64,000 nucleotides of DNA from Mya arenaria (GCF_026914265.1 NC_069123.1:55253411-55317410); one strand, 5' to 3'; positions 1-12,480 are shown, counted from the first letter of the stretch. Numbers and translations: made by a program. Notes: generated by a model from the letters alone, not told the origin.

Positions 1-662
1 ATCAATTAAATATTCTCTAGACAAATGGACTCCGGCAACTGATAATAACCATTATGATTTACCAAAGAAAGCTGTTAAATATTTAATAATCGTGAATATG
101 TTTTCCTTTCTACAATTGTCCTCGCCATAACAACAAAACATTAAACTGTTTTATGTCTGAAATTGTTTAATAGATCAGTTAAATGATAACGCTGATCCTT
201 CGTGTAAATGGAATCGTTTTTGAACGGAAAAATGAAATTCTTAAAAGGGATATTATATTTAACAATATATATAGTTTTCTGGGAGTATAAACACACTGGT
301 ATATACTTATTTCCGTGTTTTTGGTATTTCAATAAATTAAATTGTTTCCGTTTTGAAGGGACTGAATGAAACTGATGTACATGCATATAAGTTGAAAAGC
401 ACAATAAAACAGATAAAATGTATCGCCGTTATATCAAAAGGCACATCTACTTACATCTAGTTATGTAGATCTACGCGTATATATACATCATTACATAAAG
501 CACTGTTTCCAAGCAAACAATTTAAAGAAAGTTTTTTATTCAAACGGTTTAAGCTGCGTAGGAAGATTGTGTTTGTCCACCCAAACCTTTTTTTCTTTAG
601 AACATTGATAATATTACTAGTAAATATAGCATACTTGAGTTTATATTTATGACTTTTTCCAG

Positions 663-930
663 AGGAGCAGCAATTAGAGCTTGTACACTGGGAGAAACCC
701 GCGCTAGGACGTACCGATGGTAACGTTACCCTTGCAACAAAACTAGCGGAAAACTTCGCGGTAGGAACAGTGTTCACGAAGTTAAAAGCCGTAAGTGAAC
801 CCGAAGAGTACATCATCACGTATGCAAGCGTTCCAGACACGTTCAGTGTGAACAACACAGGACACGTCACCGTGGAATTTTCAGCTGCCCTCGATTATGA
901 GTTCGTGCGATCTTATGTTGTTGCATTCGA
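663..930 (+). CDS. Cadherin exon A: N-terminal part of an EC repeat
   Basis: Acceptor TTTTTCCAG precedes 663 and donor GTGAGT follows 930. The frame reads from EQQLELVHWEK through ENFAVGTVFTKLKAV and SVNNTGHVTV to LDYEFVRSYVVAFE, the standard first two-thirds of a cadherin repeat. It ends in phase 2. The split codon GA|G is completed by the next exon. Confidence 0.85.
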
Positions 931-3900
931 GTGAGTCAACTGTTTATTATTGTTTGTTTTACGATAAGTTTCTGGTGTACTTAAAGGGACTCGCTCAAAG
1001 TTTGGCCCATTTTTTCCGTTAATGCATCTAAGAACACTTACATTATTACTAGTTTACTCTTTGATACCGAAATTGCAGGGAAAATACACTTGAGGTATAA
1101 ACCAATATTCTGGTTTTAGTGAGGTACAGACCCACGCCGGTACAGTCAATGAAACTTGAAAACTGACAAGATCAAAGCGCTGATAGCGCTGTATGAACAG
1201 GGTTTTATACGGGTTTTCACCATTATGATTTACGATAATAAGGTGCTGATATGTTGCACAGTGAATCTAAGAGTCCGAGTGTAAAACAACCATAGGGACC
1301 GCCCCAGGTTTATTGAAGCATGATAGTAAATGAAAAATTAATATTTTATTGACAATAAAATTAATATCGCTGTGTAAGAAGGCAAACAATGATGGAGAAC
1401 GTAACCAATCCGAGCAGAACTCCATCATATGGTGTTACATATGAGTATATATATACTAAACTTTACTCATTAGAAAGAGTTTGCCTATGTTATTCACAAA
1501 ACAACTTCGAAAATAAAACAGATTTAAGAGAAATGGTTTCTTAATTAAAATGATGAAAAATTAAATAATTGATTTCAAACAATTGTAGATATATATACAT
1601 CATATAAAGTTAGCATAAAATCTTTTATTTCAAAACTTTTTTTCCTTCATTGTCTATATGGTCAGAAACTCTCTTCTATTTCTTTATCGTCAGGTAACTC
1701 GTCAGCACGTTAGCACGTTTGTTATTCCCACGTGGGCTATCACGTGATGTTTTAAGCAGGGAAACTGTGTGATAATTAAGATCAATGAGACCATTGTTGC
1801 TTTCTAGGTCATTCGAGGTTTTAAGATGGGAATACATTTGTAATTCCTAAGCGAGGGTGGGTCTATATGTCCAGGTTACCATATGTAGCAGTTAAAATTC
1901 AAACAACAAACACAGTGTTCTTCAATATCTCTATATTCAACATTATCGAATGTAGATATAATATCGGAGCGTCATGAAAATATAAATATAATCAATCATA
2001 AGGTAATGAATAATAACATGTTTATAAGTTAACATCGTAAATAGTCTTATATCTTATACCAGGTATGTTTTAATCGTGTGCAGTGGCAGATTAAATGGCT
2101 AAAGCATATAAAACACACATATAATACAAGCGATTACATCAACCGGTACATCATAAAACAAATCATTGACATATAACTTACTGATTTATGGAATCAAACA
2201 CTCCTACTCCCTCGTACACCCATGGTGACTTCTGTTTTCCATGCATGTTATCATCAGTGACCAAACCCACATATATTATTATATGGAAAGAGGCTAAAAG
2301 AATATCACGGAACTGCCATTCTCGGTTTAATTACAAAATCTGCTGATGTCGTAAAAATACATGACAAAACTAAATAAATGCAGCTGAATGAAATAATGAT
2401 CATTCCAATCCATTGCTAATCCAAGACAAACACAAAAGACTACAAATGCAAATCAATACTAACCATCAGAACATCAGATTCAAAGTAAAACAATCAGGTT
2501 TTCTAAAACAAAGTAAAACAAACATCTCTGTAGACTTCGAATGTGCACGACAATCAATCAAGCTTGGATTTCCCGCTTCTTCTTTACAAAGGCAAGGCAG
2601 TGAAATCTGATTAACTTACTGCATTATCTCATTATAGGATTATCTCTCTTCGACTGTAAATTCACTTGGCTTCATCATTGCGTCACGTGATTGAATGATG
2701 CGCTTAGAGTGGATAGTAATTCTTTGTTTACGTTTCGATGTTCATTCATCTTTTGGTGCAGGGATATTACTTTAATGTTATCTTTCAAGTTCAACAGATT
2801 AAATTATTTAAACAGAAATTGCGTTATGATTGCTTCTTGCTTTGTCAAATCTATCTTGGTTATTTGAATCATAGCTTGCAATTAATATAGTCTGCACTTT
2901 CTCAAACTATATTTTTGGTGGTAAATCGGCTGGCGACATTTGTTACTATTAATAGGAATTTTCTGTTGTGAGTGTCGAGTTTGTGGCTACACAAACCTCA
3001 CTCCCACAAGGACTCATACGCCAATAGAAGGATGACTTAACCTTTTAAATCGCGTTACAACGCTATTCAAAATCATAAGTCTGGGTTCCAAGTCATCATT
3101 CGATATTTTTTGGAATGCACCATTTTCTGCTGTTACCATGGAGATGTTCAAATTGGCGTACACACAGTCAATATTCAAACTAAGCTTAAAGTGATAATAA
3201 CAGATGGCTGCCATGAATTGCCAATTCAGTAAAAATGTAATGTTTAAATATAAGGGTGAATATTCGCATGGATATCACTAGCGGCTTGAGAGCAGGGGGC
3301 GCACCCTGTGCGCACCCCCTCTAGAATCGTCCAAGTTTTCTTTATTTGTTCAATATGAGTGAAAAGAAGTAATAAAAACGCCAAAAATAGCACCGTTCCC
3401 GACTACAAATTGTTAACATTTTCTAAACGGCGTAACCTCTAACCAGCATACAAATAGCTTATGTCATATATACTTTCGGTTCTGAGATAGGAGAGTATGC
3501 CAAAGGTTTGCGCCACTAAGTTACGACCCCTCTCACGTAAATTGATGGAACCGCCCTGAACATTAGTTAGTTTAGTTTAAACATATTAATTTTACAACGA
3601 TTGTGAAACAAGTTATTACAACATTATATTAATCACTCTCGTTGGCACGATTTTACGCGAGAGTGTGGTCTTGTGTTGTGGGGGAAACCGGAGAACCCGG
3701 AGAAAACCCACTTGTCCGGCTTGGTGACCACAAACCAAACTCACATGCGCCAAAGCCGGGAATCGAACCCGGGTCGCCTAGGTGAGAAGCGAGTGCGCTA
3801 ACCACTGCGCTAACCGGACAACCATTAGTTCTTAATGTACTTTAAATTGACTTAATAACCTTAACTACTTCAAGGTCAATGTCAATTTTATTTCAAGATC

Positions 3901-3941
3901 AAATAATAAAATTTACCGAAAAAATAAAATTTTCCTGTTAT

Positions 3942-3972
<31 letters not shown>

Positions 3973-6900
3973 TTTTATATATATGCGTAGTTTTGGTCAA
4001 AAACGGATGGCAGAATTTCAAATGGTATGTTCCTTCATTTTAAACAATACTTCAATGTAGTGGTTTAATGTTTTTTTGAAACCGCCAAAGTTGATTTAAA
4101 CTTATTTTATTCAACATATACAAACAAACTACACAGAATATGCACACACACATTATAATATTGAAATGGATTGGATCGAAAGCATAGCTTATAAAGTTCT
4201 TCTCCATCAAGACTACATGCCATTACAAAGTGCTTAAGTTGGTCTGAATATTGAAAGTGCTGTTAGAATCTTGAATCTAAATGCATATGCATGCGTGTAT
4301 TTCATAATGTTTTTCATGTTAAAATGCATTAATTATCTCTTCATTGTCGAGGTCAAGTTTGTTTCAAGGTCCAAATACAAATACAAAATACGCAAAAATG
4401 GGGATATCTCGCTTTTTTCTCTCTTTTTAAACTTTACCAACGCATGCTTATTTACAGCATAATTGCAGAACTGGTTATCATGAATACATATATTTTCAGT
4501 GTCAGAGTTTCTGAAAACAGGTATCTACACGTTGCATAATGGAAAATTAGAAATTGGCGTTTTCATGACTTTAAATATACCTATGTCTAAATACAAGCAG
4601 TGTTTCATTTTTATGCCCCCGAAGGTGGGTATATTAAAATCGCACCGTTTGTCCGTCTGTCCGTCCGTCCGTCCGACTCAATAAATCAGAATAGTATGGA
4701 CATATTTTAAAATAACTTGCCACATGTGTTCGGCATACCAAGACGACGTGTCGCGTGCAAGAACCGTGTCCCTACCTCTAAAGTCAAGGTCACACTTAGT
4801 GTTTATTCACAATGGAATGCTGCATATAAGGACGTAGAGTATAGGTTGCCGTGTCCGGGCTGTAACTTTCCCTTGTTTATAATACACTTACAGTTACAAC
4901 TTAACCCACATAACAGAGCAAATTATGGTCAATATTAAAGTGATTCTAGGGTTATGATACAGAATTGTACCTTCGTTATTATAATAAATAAAAGGTTGTC
5001 GTAGAAGTAACTATTATAAAGCCTACTTTTCGAGATCGCCCGTCTCTAAAGTATGTCAGACCTTGACCTTGAAGTGATCAGATAAGTAAGTCAACATGAA
5101 GCAAAGAATGAAATAGATACATGTTGTACATTAAGATATATACACATTACTTTAGTGTAACACTAGCACAATTTGCCATAAGACTCATACAGCAATAACA
5201 ATCTTGCTACCTCCTTTAATTGGTACCTTGTAAAGGTATGAAACCATTTGCGGTGGCCGTTTCAAAAAATATAAAATAAAACCAACACCCTGAAGTATTG
5301 TTTTAAATGAAAGAACATATACTTTACTATTCTCTCCACGATTTTAGACACATATTTAACGTAAATTTAATTGAAATTTGAAAAAGGAACAGCGGATAAA
5401 ACTTTATTTGGGGTATTTTTCATATCTTGACCTTGAAATGACCATGACCTTGAAAACGGCTGAAATGAGCTTGAACTTGACATGGAGAGGTCAGATATGT
5501 ATGTCGGCATAAAGAATATTATGAAATAGATACATGCCATGCATTTAGATAAACCTGAGAGTGTAACACTAGCACAGTTTGCTATAAGATTACAGCAATA
5601 CCAATTTTGCAACCATCTTTGTCCAGCTGTTATAGTATGGAACCATGGCGTTTTCAAACAATATAAAAGATTAACTATAAAATATTGTTTTAAATGAAGA
5701 AACAATTTACAACTCGGTCACCACATTTAGAAGAAAACTAAACATAGATTAATTTTAAAAGAAGAAAAGTAAATAGGAAAAATCAAATTTCTGGGAAGTT
5801 TTCATACTTTGACCTTGAAATGACCTTGACGTTGACCTTGAAGTGCTAAATCTCATATCTCAATTTGATGTACATTATGAGAGAAGTAATATACATGTGA
5901 ATAATCACTCTTAGATATTTAATGAAAAAAGCCATATTCGAACATAGTATTTTTGCTGCAGGGCAATTGATGGCGGCCATTTTGAGCGCCATCTTGGATA
6001 TTTCCATTTCGCAAGAGCCGCCAAGTGCCCAAACTCATTTTATTTTGTCATACAAAAAGTGCATTTTACAACCACATGAGTGAGCCCCATTAAGAATTCA
6101 ACAGATATGTAGTTTTGTCTTGTGTGTATTAGAAAGTTTATAACTGGTAGATCTGCACACGCAAAATGGTTGAGGTTACTAGTTAGCTATTGAGATTCTC
6201 AATTTTTCCGATTTGCTTGAAACCAAATAGGCACCAGTAGCATTCACTGTTTATCTAAAAGAAGTTGAACAGCAATCCGGAACATGTTTAATATGCACTA
6301 AATCTCGAACTCCAATTTTAATGCTGCCACCAAAATAACCGAGTTGTATTAACTTAAACGCAACAGGGCCCGTAACTCTGTTCCGTCGACGGTGACGATG
6401 ACGATAACTATCGAGGTTGAAGACCGTAACGACAACGCGCCGATGTTCTCCAACAACCCCACCACCGTCTATATTGCACCGGGGCTCGGCAAAGTCAAAG
6501 GTGAGAAGGACTAGGTAAAAACAAGACTTGGAATACCAACTTTAGTTTATATAACTATTTGGACTGGAGACAAAATAGCATTGACGTATAATCTAACGTG
6601 CTGCACCACTTTAGTAAAACTCACAATTACACGTTACAGATGGAATGATATAACCAAGAAGACAGAATCGGCCAGAGATTGTAAAATGGAAATCACAATA
6701 TAATACCAGGATTATTGATTGTGTATATTATTACATATAGTTTTTCATCAAACAAAAAACATCTCGACCAATTGTTCAGATTTTTAAAAAAACAACAACA
6801 ACGATTTAAACATAATCGTTGTTTACTTTAAAATCTTTACCACATTCGAATTCATATTGAATCACTTGTGATCTGCAGTATTTCCATGATTACACTTGTG

Positions 6901-9900
6901 ATCTGCAGTATTTCGATTGTTACACTTATGATCTGGGATATATCAATGGTGACACTTGTGATATGCAGTATTTCAATGGTTACACTTGTGATATGCAGTA
7001 TTTACATGGTTACACTTGTGATCTGCAGTTTTTCCATGGTTACACTTGTGAGATACAGTACTTCCATGGTTACTCTTGTGATCTGCAGTATTTACATGGT
7101 TACACTTGTGAGATACAGTACTTCCATAGTTACAATTGTGATCTGCAGTATTTACATGGTTACACTTGTGATATGCAGTACTTCCATGGTTACACTTGTG
7201 ATCTGCAGTATTTACATGGTTACACTTGTGAGATACAGTACTTCCATGGTCACACTTGTGATCTGCAGTATTTACATGGTTACACTTGTGATATGCAGTA
7301 CTTCCATGGTTACACTTGTGATCTGCAGTATTTACATGGTTACACTTGTGAGATACAGTACTTCCATGGTTACACTTGTGAGATACAGTATTTCAATGGG
7401 TACACTTGTGAGATACACTACTTCCATGGTTACACTGGTGAGATACAGTCCTTCCATGGTTACACTTGTGAGATACAGTATTTCAATGGGTACACTTGTG
7501 AGATACAGTACTTCCATGGTTACACTGGTGAGATACAGTCCTTCCATGGTTACACTTGTGATATGCAGTATTTCCATGGTTACACTTGTGAGATACAGTA
7601 TTTCCATGGTTACACTTGTGATATGCAGTATTTCCATGGTTACACTTGTGATCTGCAATATTTCCATGGTTACACTTGTGAGATACAGTACTTCCATGGT
7701 TACACTTGTGAGATACAGTACTTCCATGGTTACACTTGTGATCTGCAGTATTTACATGGTTACACTTGTGAGATACAGTACTTCCATGGTTACACTTGTG
7801 AGATACAGTACTTCCATGGTTACACTTGTGAGGTACAGTACTTCCATGGTTACACTTGTGAGATACAGTATTACCATTGTTTTACTGGTGATATGCATGC
7901 TTTTTTTTTAGTTTTTAAAAAAATGTTCACGCGTGTATGTTTTGTTTAAATGTGATCACATAATGAAAAGGTTTACTATGATTTTGATAACAACGTTGTT
8001 AACTTGAACACATTTGTGAACAATCGGCCGACTTTGCTTTGGTAACACAAATATACTATATACTTTTTGTTTTGAATGTCTTACAGGTTCAGCGGTGACC
8101 ACAGTAATGGCGTCCGATGTTGACGGAAACGTAAACAATGACTTGACGTATGCGATTCAAGGTAAGCCAATGCTATTGAACACAAACAAAAGCATAACCC
8201 GTCATCTTCGTTCACCTCCATCTACCATCATCGTCAAATTATTTTTCGAAGGTGATTAAGCTTCGTGGTTTACAAATGAGAACCCAGAGGAGTTCAAATT
8301 ATTCGATTTTTGTTTCGGATATGTAAAAAACATATTGCTTTTTGTTTGGATTTTTTGCTGAAAATGGGAAATTTCAGAGGCTAATTTTGAAAAAAGGGTC
8401 CTTGTTTTCTATTAACAGTTAACCAACGTTTTCCGGTTATAAGCATACGCCACATACATTGTAACTGGAGAGTACGTGAGGCTCGCACGTGGGTAATTAT
8501 TGTCTATTAACGATATATTACTGAAAACAAATCATATTTTAAAATAAAAAGTTTGCACTTAAATATATTTCCTGTGTTTTGAAAGAACGTTATTGCTTAA
8601 AAAAGGCAATTAGAAGTCACTATTTAGATTTTTTTATTTCAAAACTTCATCTCATTAGTGCTTAATTTCTACAACATTATATAATAGGCACAATAATTGG
8701 TCTACAATCTAAGTCAATTGTCTTTACATTAAGGTCAAAACTTAGGTTAAGCGGATATTGCCAAATAACTACCTTTCCAGCATTTAAAAGGTTATACATT
8801 ACTAATTAACATCCTTATACCTTCTATGCAAATAGACAACATTCATATACATCTGCTTTATTTTGTAACAGTTCAAATAAATACGGAAATATCTGAACTA
8901 TGACGGATTTACCAAATTACAAAATGAGGGCTATTTTTTTTATTGCATATAATACCTGATAATACGAAATAAATTCCGAATTTTACATTTATGTTGCAAA
9001 TTTTACTCAGTAGTATAATTTTAGGTGAAATATTTCAAGTTACGGTATAAAAACCCTGTTTTAACCATACTTTGTTTCAAAGAATATGTTACAAACATTT
9101 TTGTGACTTCCCAAGAGCATACAGATCGGTTCCCCATGTTTAATTAAGTCATATATTGACCCATAAAGTAGTCTTAAGTTTCATCCTTTAACCAAATGGC
9201 TATCTTATTTTTTTCTCCTTTAAAATATATTTCTACAATTATGAAACAAATAATAGAAAACTCATTAAATTGCTTTGCTTGAGTACAGATAATTATGACA
9301 AACACGCGCGTACCTTTCCCGCGTATACACATTACGGAATACATTCGAAAATATAATTGATTATATTTACTGGTTTATGGCCGTTCCTCTGCAAATTGAT
9401 AATTAAAGTATCGTAATTTAAAGGTTTTGCAATTCAATCTGTATATAAGGTTCAGGTCACATAGGACTAACAAGTTCTTGGTTAACTCTGCTGATGGAGA
9501 CTGTACTATTGTCGAACCGCGCACACTAGAAAACAGCCTGGAGCGCAAAAGTGCAAGGTCAAAATAACAACAAAGAACATCAACAAGGTAAAACATCCGG
9601 CTTCCATTCAAACAACTCTGCTCACAACCTATTTGTGTGTGTTTTCGTGTGGGTCAAGGATGAAGGACATGTCTCTTGAATATAATTATGTACATTACTA
9701 TACTATATATACTATAATATTTCAATGGCTGATACTTCTTATAAAGGATACACAAATTAATGTGTTTAACTACGATCTATATTTATGTACCGTGTATGCT
9801 GTTATATTTACTTGTTACATGAAAATGTATATTTATTATCCTACTGTTTGTTTTGAATATAATTCACATGCGCATATTAATATACAGTTTTTTCACTGTG

Positions 9901-11246
9901 CAAATATACATATTACTCTACATATGCTATTTATATCAATGCATAAACAATATTGTTGATATTGGATATAACTAAGTCAAGATGTCGTCAGGAGAGGCAG
10001 ATTAAAATATGTCCATGGAATGGCAAATACTGTCATATTTTATTTGATATACTGATAAATATACGTGTGATCATTGTGCGAAACAATATTCGAAAGGTTC
10101 CATGGTATGCATAAAATACTGGCGAAAACGAAAGTAAAAGTGTAATATTAATAACAATCACCAACCAGCAGTACTTTCAGTACCTTGATTTATCAATTGA
10201 CATTATTTTTCCTTTTAGCTCGTTTATTTGTTTGTCGTTGTTTTTCGAATAAAATGTCAATATAATGGAGCCTTGGTGTCAGTACACTTGTTTGCGGCGG
10301 TGTTGATGTTCTTGACAACGAGATAAAAACTGACAGCGCTCTTCTTTAGTCCGATCTGATCGTATTTATAATTAATTAACATTATCATCACACTAGCTGT
10401 AGTCATTAAAAATGATTGCGTTTATAATTTCCCGCTTAACCTTTAAATAATTCATAAATGATTTATTTCAGCCACATTATAGGCTGAAATTTGTATATCG
10501 TAGAAAACATAGCTTTACATTGCTGTGGCAGCTTATGCATGTTTATCAGCAAATCTGATTTTGGTTTTATTTCGAAATAAATAAATTCTTTAAATGTAAA
10601 ATTAGCAAAAACAACCTATATTTGCTAGTATCGAATCGATCTCGGGAGCTCTACATTGCAAAACCAGAGTGGGGCCGCTGGATAACTGCGGCAACTGTAT
10701 GCCATAATTGCTTTCCCACAATTATGATTATTCCAAATGTTGTCAAAACTTTGCAACTCAACTTTATTCGTGTACACACACAAATATACTGAACAAATCC
10801 TTTAACGTGTTTCATGTTGCAGGTTATACAGGTTGTAAAGTTATTAACACGAACGTTCAATTGTATACTATTGTTTTTATTACTTTGTCATCTTACAACA
10901 ATCACTCTATTAAAAACATCACGATATTTTTTTTATATATATTTAATGACTTTAAACCGTAGCCTTTAAAACAGTTGATATGTTTTCAGCGGGAGACGAC
11001 ACGACGGCCAAGTTCGCTATCAGAATGTACCAGGGTGTTATCACAACAACAGGCGTGGAGTTTGAGCGGGACAAATACACCCTGGTGGTAACGGCGGTGG
11101 ACGGGGGTACGCCGCCGCTCACTGGCTCCACCACAGTCATTGTTGACATGGGCAACCGTCAGAAAGGGCTTCGGCCAGGCCCGGTCGCTTGGATATTTTG
11201 TGTTGGTCTTATTTTAGGCATCAAAGATTGTATCTTAGGAATTTAA
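663..11246 (+). CDS. Cadherin-repeat gene, 3' part (4 exons)
   Basis: This is part of a cadherin-family adhesion protein. Exons 663-930, 6367-6500, 8087-8161 and 10990-11246 join in phase (2, 1, 1) and give one continuous reading of about two extracellular cadherin repeats. Calcium-binding signatures occur in the expected order: ENFAVG, LDYE, DRNDNAPMF, ASDVDG, LTYAI and AVDGGTPPLTGS. All acceptors are AG; donors are GTGAGT, GTGAGA and GTAAGC. No start codon or signal peptide is visible, so the gene enters from the left. After the last repeat the frame runs into a short hydrophobic, non-cadherin tail and a TAA at 11244-11246, which may be the true end or read-through past an unseen donor. No transmembrane-plus-cytoplasmic exon is seen. 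It could belong to a FAT-, protocadherin- or cadherin-23-like protein; the fragment is too short to decide. The kringle gene converges on it from the right. Confidence 0.85.
931..3260. other. Cadherin intron, first part: nothing recognised
   Basis: AT-rich intron sequence. The stretch near 980 starts like a TTAAAGGGACT-type MITE end but no matching inverted end follows. Short open frames here have no recognisable content. Confidence 0.4.
3265..3560. repeat. Dispersed repeat, copy 1 of 2
   Basis: About 300 bp aligns by eye with 12190-12480 in the same orientation. Shared landmarks in the same order are a G-run/GCGCACC start, GAAAAGAAGTAA, GTTAACATTTTCT, TTTCGGTTCTG / TTTTGGTTCTG, TTAGTTACGCCCC-like and CCGCCCCTGAA-like ends. 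The family is not recognised; it is probably an old non-autonomous transposon. Confidence 0.55.
3569..3823 (-). mobile_element. tRNA-derived SINE with target-site duplication
   Basis: Read on the minus strand, the element starts with a tRNA-like head with A box TAGCGCAGTGGTTAGCG (3797-3813) and B box GGTTCGATTCC (3759-3769). A body follows with GTGGGTTTTCTCCGGGTTCT, like the conserved central domains of metazoan SINE superfamilies. The AT-rich tail ends near 3569. The direct repeat ATTAGTT flanks both ends (3562-3568 and 3824-3830). No poly(A) tail is seen. It should be a pol III-transcribed, LINE-dependent element. The head-body-tail order and duplication make the call firm; the family name is not assigned. 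Confidence 0.8.
3942..3968. repeat. GTT trinucleotide microsatellite
   Basis: A run of TTG/GTT units followed by T-rich sequence. Confidence 0.7.
4611..4935 (+). mobile_element. Bivalve-type repeat with CCCCC/GGTGGG end and GTCC tract
   Basis: It starts TTATGCCCCCGAAGGTGGG, runs into a GTCCGTCCGTCC tract at 4650-4675, then unique-looking core text (GACGTGTCGCGTGCAAGAAC, GTCAAGGTCACACTTAG, GCCGTGTCCGGGCTGTAACT). I recognise this arrangement as typical of abundant bivalve elements with tandem cores. This copy has about one core unit and no clear right end. It encodes no protein. Confidence 0.55.
5045..5870. repeat. Degenerate tandem duplication, ~410-bp period
   Basis: GAAATAGATACATG recurs at 5110 and 5523, TAACACTAGCACA at 5158 and 5564, and TTGTTTTAAATGAA near both unit ends. 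CTTGACCTTGAA-like blocks occur at ~5050, ~5430 and ~5810. Two units and part of a third are visible and all have drifted. It probably comes from the core of an old tandem-core transposon. Confidence 0.6.
6367..6500 (+). CDS. Cadherin exon B: end of one EC repeat, start of the next
   Basis: Acceptor CAACAG, donor GTGAGA. It completes the repeat begun in exon A with ARNSVPSTVTMTITIEVE, then the linker DRNDNAPMF with its DxNDN calcium motif, then the next repeat's first strand (PTTVYIAPGLGKVK). It ends in phase 1. Confidence 0.85.
6861..7890 (+). repeat. 30-bp minisatellite, ~34 copies, no length change between units
   Basis: The array lies in the intron between cadherin exons B and C. Every unit is exactly 30 bp, so register never slips over more than 1 kb. 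Main variants of the first ten bases are ATCTGCAGTA, AGATACAGTA and ATATGCAGTA, followed by a TTTACATGGT/CTTCCATGGT block and TACACTTGTG. Because 30 is a multiple of 3 and the unit has stops in only one plus frame, two plus frames are open for over 320 codons. Flanking exon phases join without it, so I treat it as non-coding. Confidence 0.9.
8087..8161 (+). CDS. Cadherin exon C: DxD segment of an EC repeat
   Basis: A 75-bp exon with acceptor CTTACAG and donor GTAAGC, phase 1 on both sides. It encodes GSAVTTVMASDVDG followed by NDLTYAIQ, the A-x-D-x-D calcium motif and the L-x-Y-x-I strand of a cadherin repeat. Confidence 0.85.
8162..10989. other. Last cadherin intron: nothing recognised
   Basis: About 2.8 kb of AT-rich intron. 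Several 60-110 codon open frames on both strands lack domains, signal peptides or plausible splice context. No repeat boundaries are clear. Confidence 0.4.
10990..11246 (+). CDS. Cadherin exon D: repeat end plus hydrophobic tail and stop
   Basis: Acceptor TGTTTTCAG; the exon enters in phase 1. It reads GDDTTAKFAIRMYQGVITTT, FERDKYTLVVTAVDGGTPP and LTGSTTVIVDM, the last third of a cadherin repeat. The usual D-x-N-D-N linker is replaced by DMGNRQKGLRPG, followed by VAWIFCVGLILGI and a TAA. A donor inside the last 90 bases is possible, but I see no good GTRAGT there, so the 3' end of this exon is uncertain. Confidence 0.7.
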
Positions 11247-12189
11247 GTTTCATTCCTTTGTCCATATGCCGGTTTTTTACCGCTACATGAGTAGACGTGT
11301 TTTGTTGTGTGTATTCGTAGGTATTTTCATTAATTGTGTTCTCCATGACAGAACGTTTAATTACATTTGGAACGAATTCAAGGAACTTGGTCGCATTTCG
11401 ATTTCGTATAGTTATAGCTATCTCTTATTAAGATTTTTTATTTCCGTATTGATGGTATATAAATCGGTTAGGTCAAAGCTACACTCGCAGCGGAACTCGT
11501 GCCTAATTTTGACATGTACCTATACCATGACCAAGATCTAGGTTGGTGGTTTGACAAGATCACTATGCATTTCTAATGATTTCACAGTAGCTACTCCGTA
11601 TACTACTTTGATGTTAACAATTATAAAGCCCAAATCACATTATATATACGATTGATCGTCGACTGACGACAACAAAAGGTATTATGGTTAAAAAGGAATA
11701 TAGTGTTCAGTGCCATGATTGGATCGGCTTGATCCCAATTTCGAAAAAAAAATATTGTTCCAAGTCCCGATTTTTGATTATGTTGTTTAATCAAATAGTA
11801 TGTGCGACAACCCTAAGGCCTGGTCTTAAGTTTACGTTCGTATCTTTAGTACAGCGAACATTAGCAACTCATCGTCAGTCAGTTAAAAAACACTATTCGT
11901 CAAACGTCCCAAAATCTAATATCCCGCTGACCGCTACTGTAGTCAAGGCTAGGCGAACATATTCTATCTTATCAAGGATCAGGTATAAACAGGAAAACAC
12001 AAATAGTTGCCTTATATGTAACAGCCGAAAGGCAACAGTAGACGCAGGTTAACGTCCCCCCACCCCCTCTCGGTGTCATCTTCTTTACACTTTGAGTTTT
12101 TGAAGCGCAATTTCGTTATTTTTCTTCGATAAATCGATGAGTATTTCCACAAACTTGCCTTCAATTGCACGAGCTGTCGGCAATTAATC
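11247..12189. other. Convergent intergenic stretch: nothing recognised
   Basis: This lies between the stop of the cadherin frame and the repeat copy near the kringle gene's 3' end. A 122-codon plus-strand open frame at 11684-12052 has no recognisable domain and is not believed. Confidence 0.35.
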
Positions 12190-12480
12190 CTCACTAGCTG
12201 ATGTGGGGGGGGGGCACACCTGGCTTGCGCTCCACTAAATTTACCGATGTTTACTTTTTATTTCAATATAGGAGAAAAGAAGTAAAGACGTACGCCAAAA
12301 AACCCATTCTGGATTAGAAAGTGTTAACATTTTCTTGGGGGAGTACAACCGAACCCCAATTTCAACATTATAGACTAAATTAATTTTGGTTCTGTGGGAG
12401 GTGCGCAAGTCAAAAGGTTACACTCCTTAGTTACGCCCCCCTATAGTATCAAATCCTGGTCCGCCCCTGAAACTAATTTT
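12190..12480. repeat. Dispersed repeat, copy 2 of 2
   Basis: Same family and orientation as 3265-3560; it begins with a G-run at 12204-12213 and ends CCGCCCCTGAA. It lies just past the 3' end of the kringle gene and may contribute to its 3' untranslated region. A minus-strand AATAAA lies near 12259-12264. Confidence 0.55.

Noticed and set aside
980-1300. TTAAAGGGACT-type MITE
   Set aside because: Only a left-end-like string is present; no inverse right end found.
6868-7949. Two long plus-strand open frames (347 and 328 codons) and a 131-codon minus frame
   Set aside because: They are by-products of a stop-free 30-bp tandem unit inside an intron; kept as an array, with the frame pattern noted only as a question.
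11684-12052. 122-codon plus frame
   Set aside because: No recognisable domain, biased AT-rich content and no splice or promoter context.
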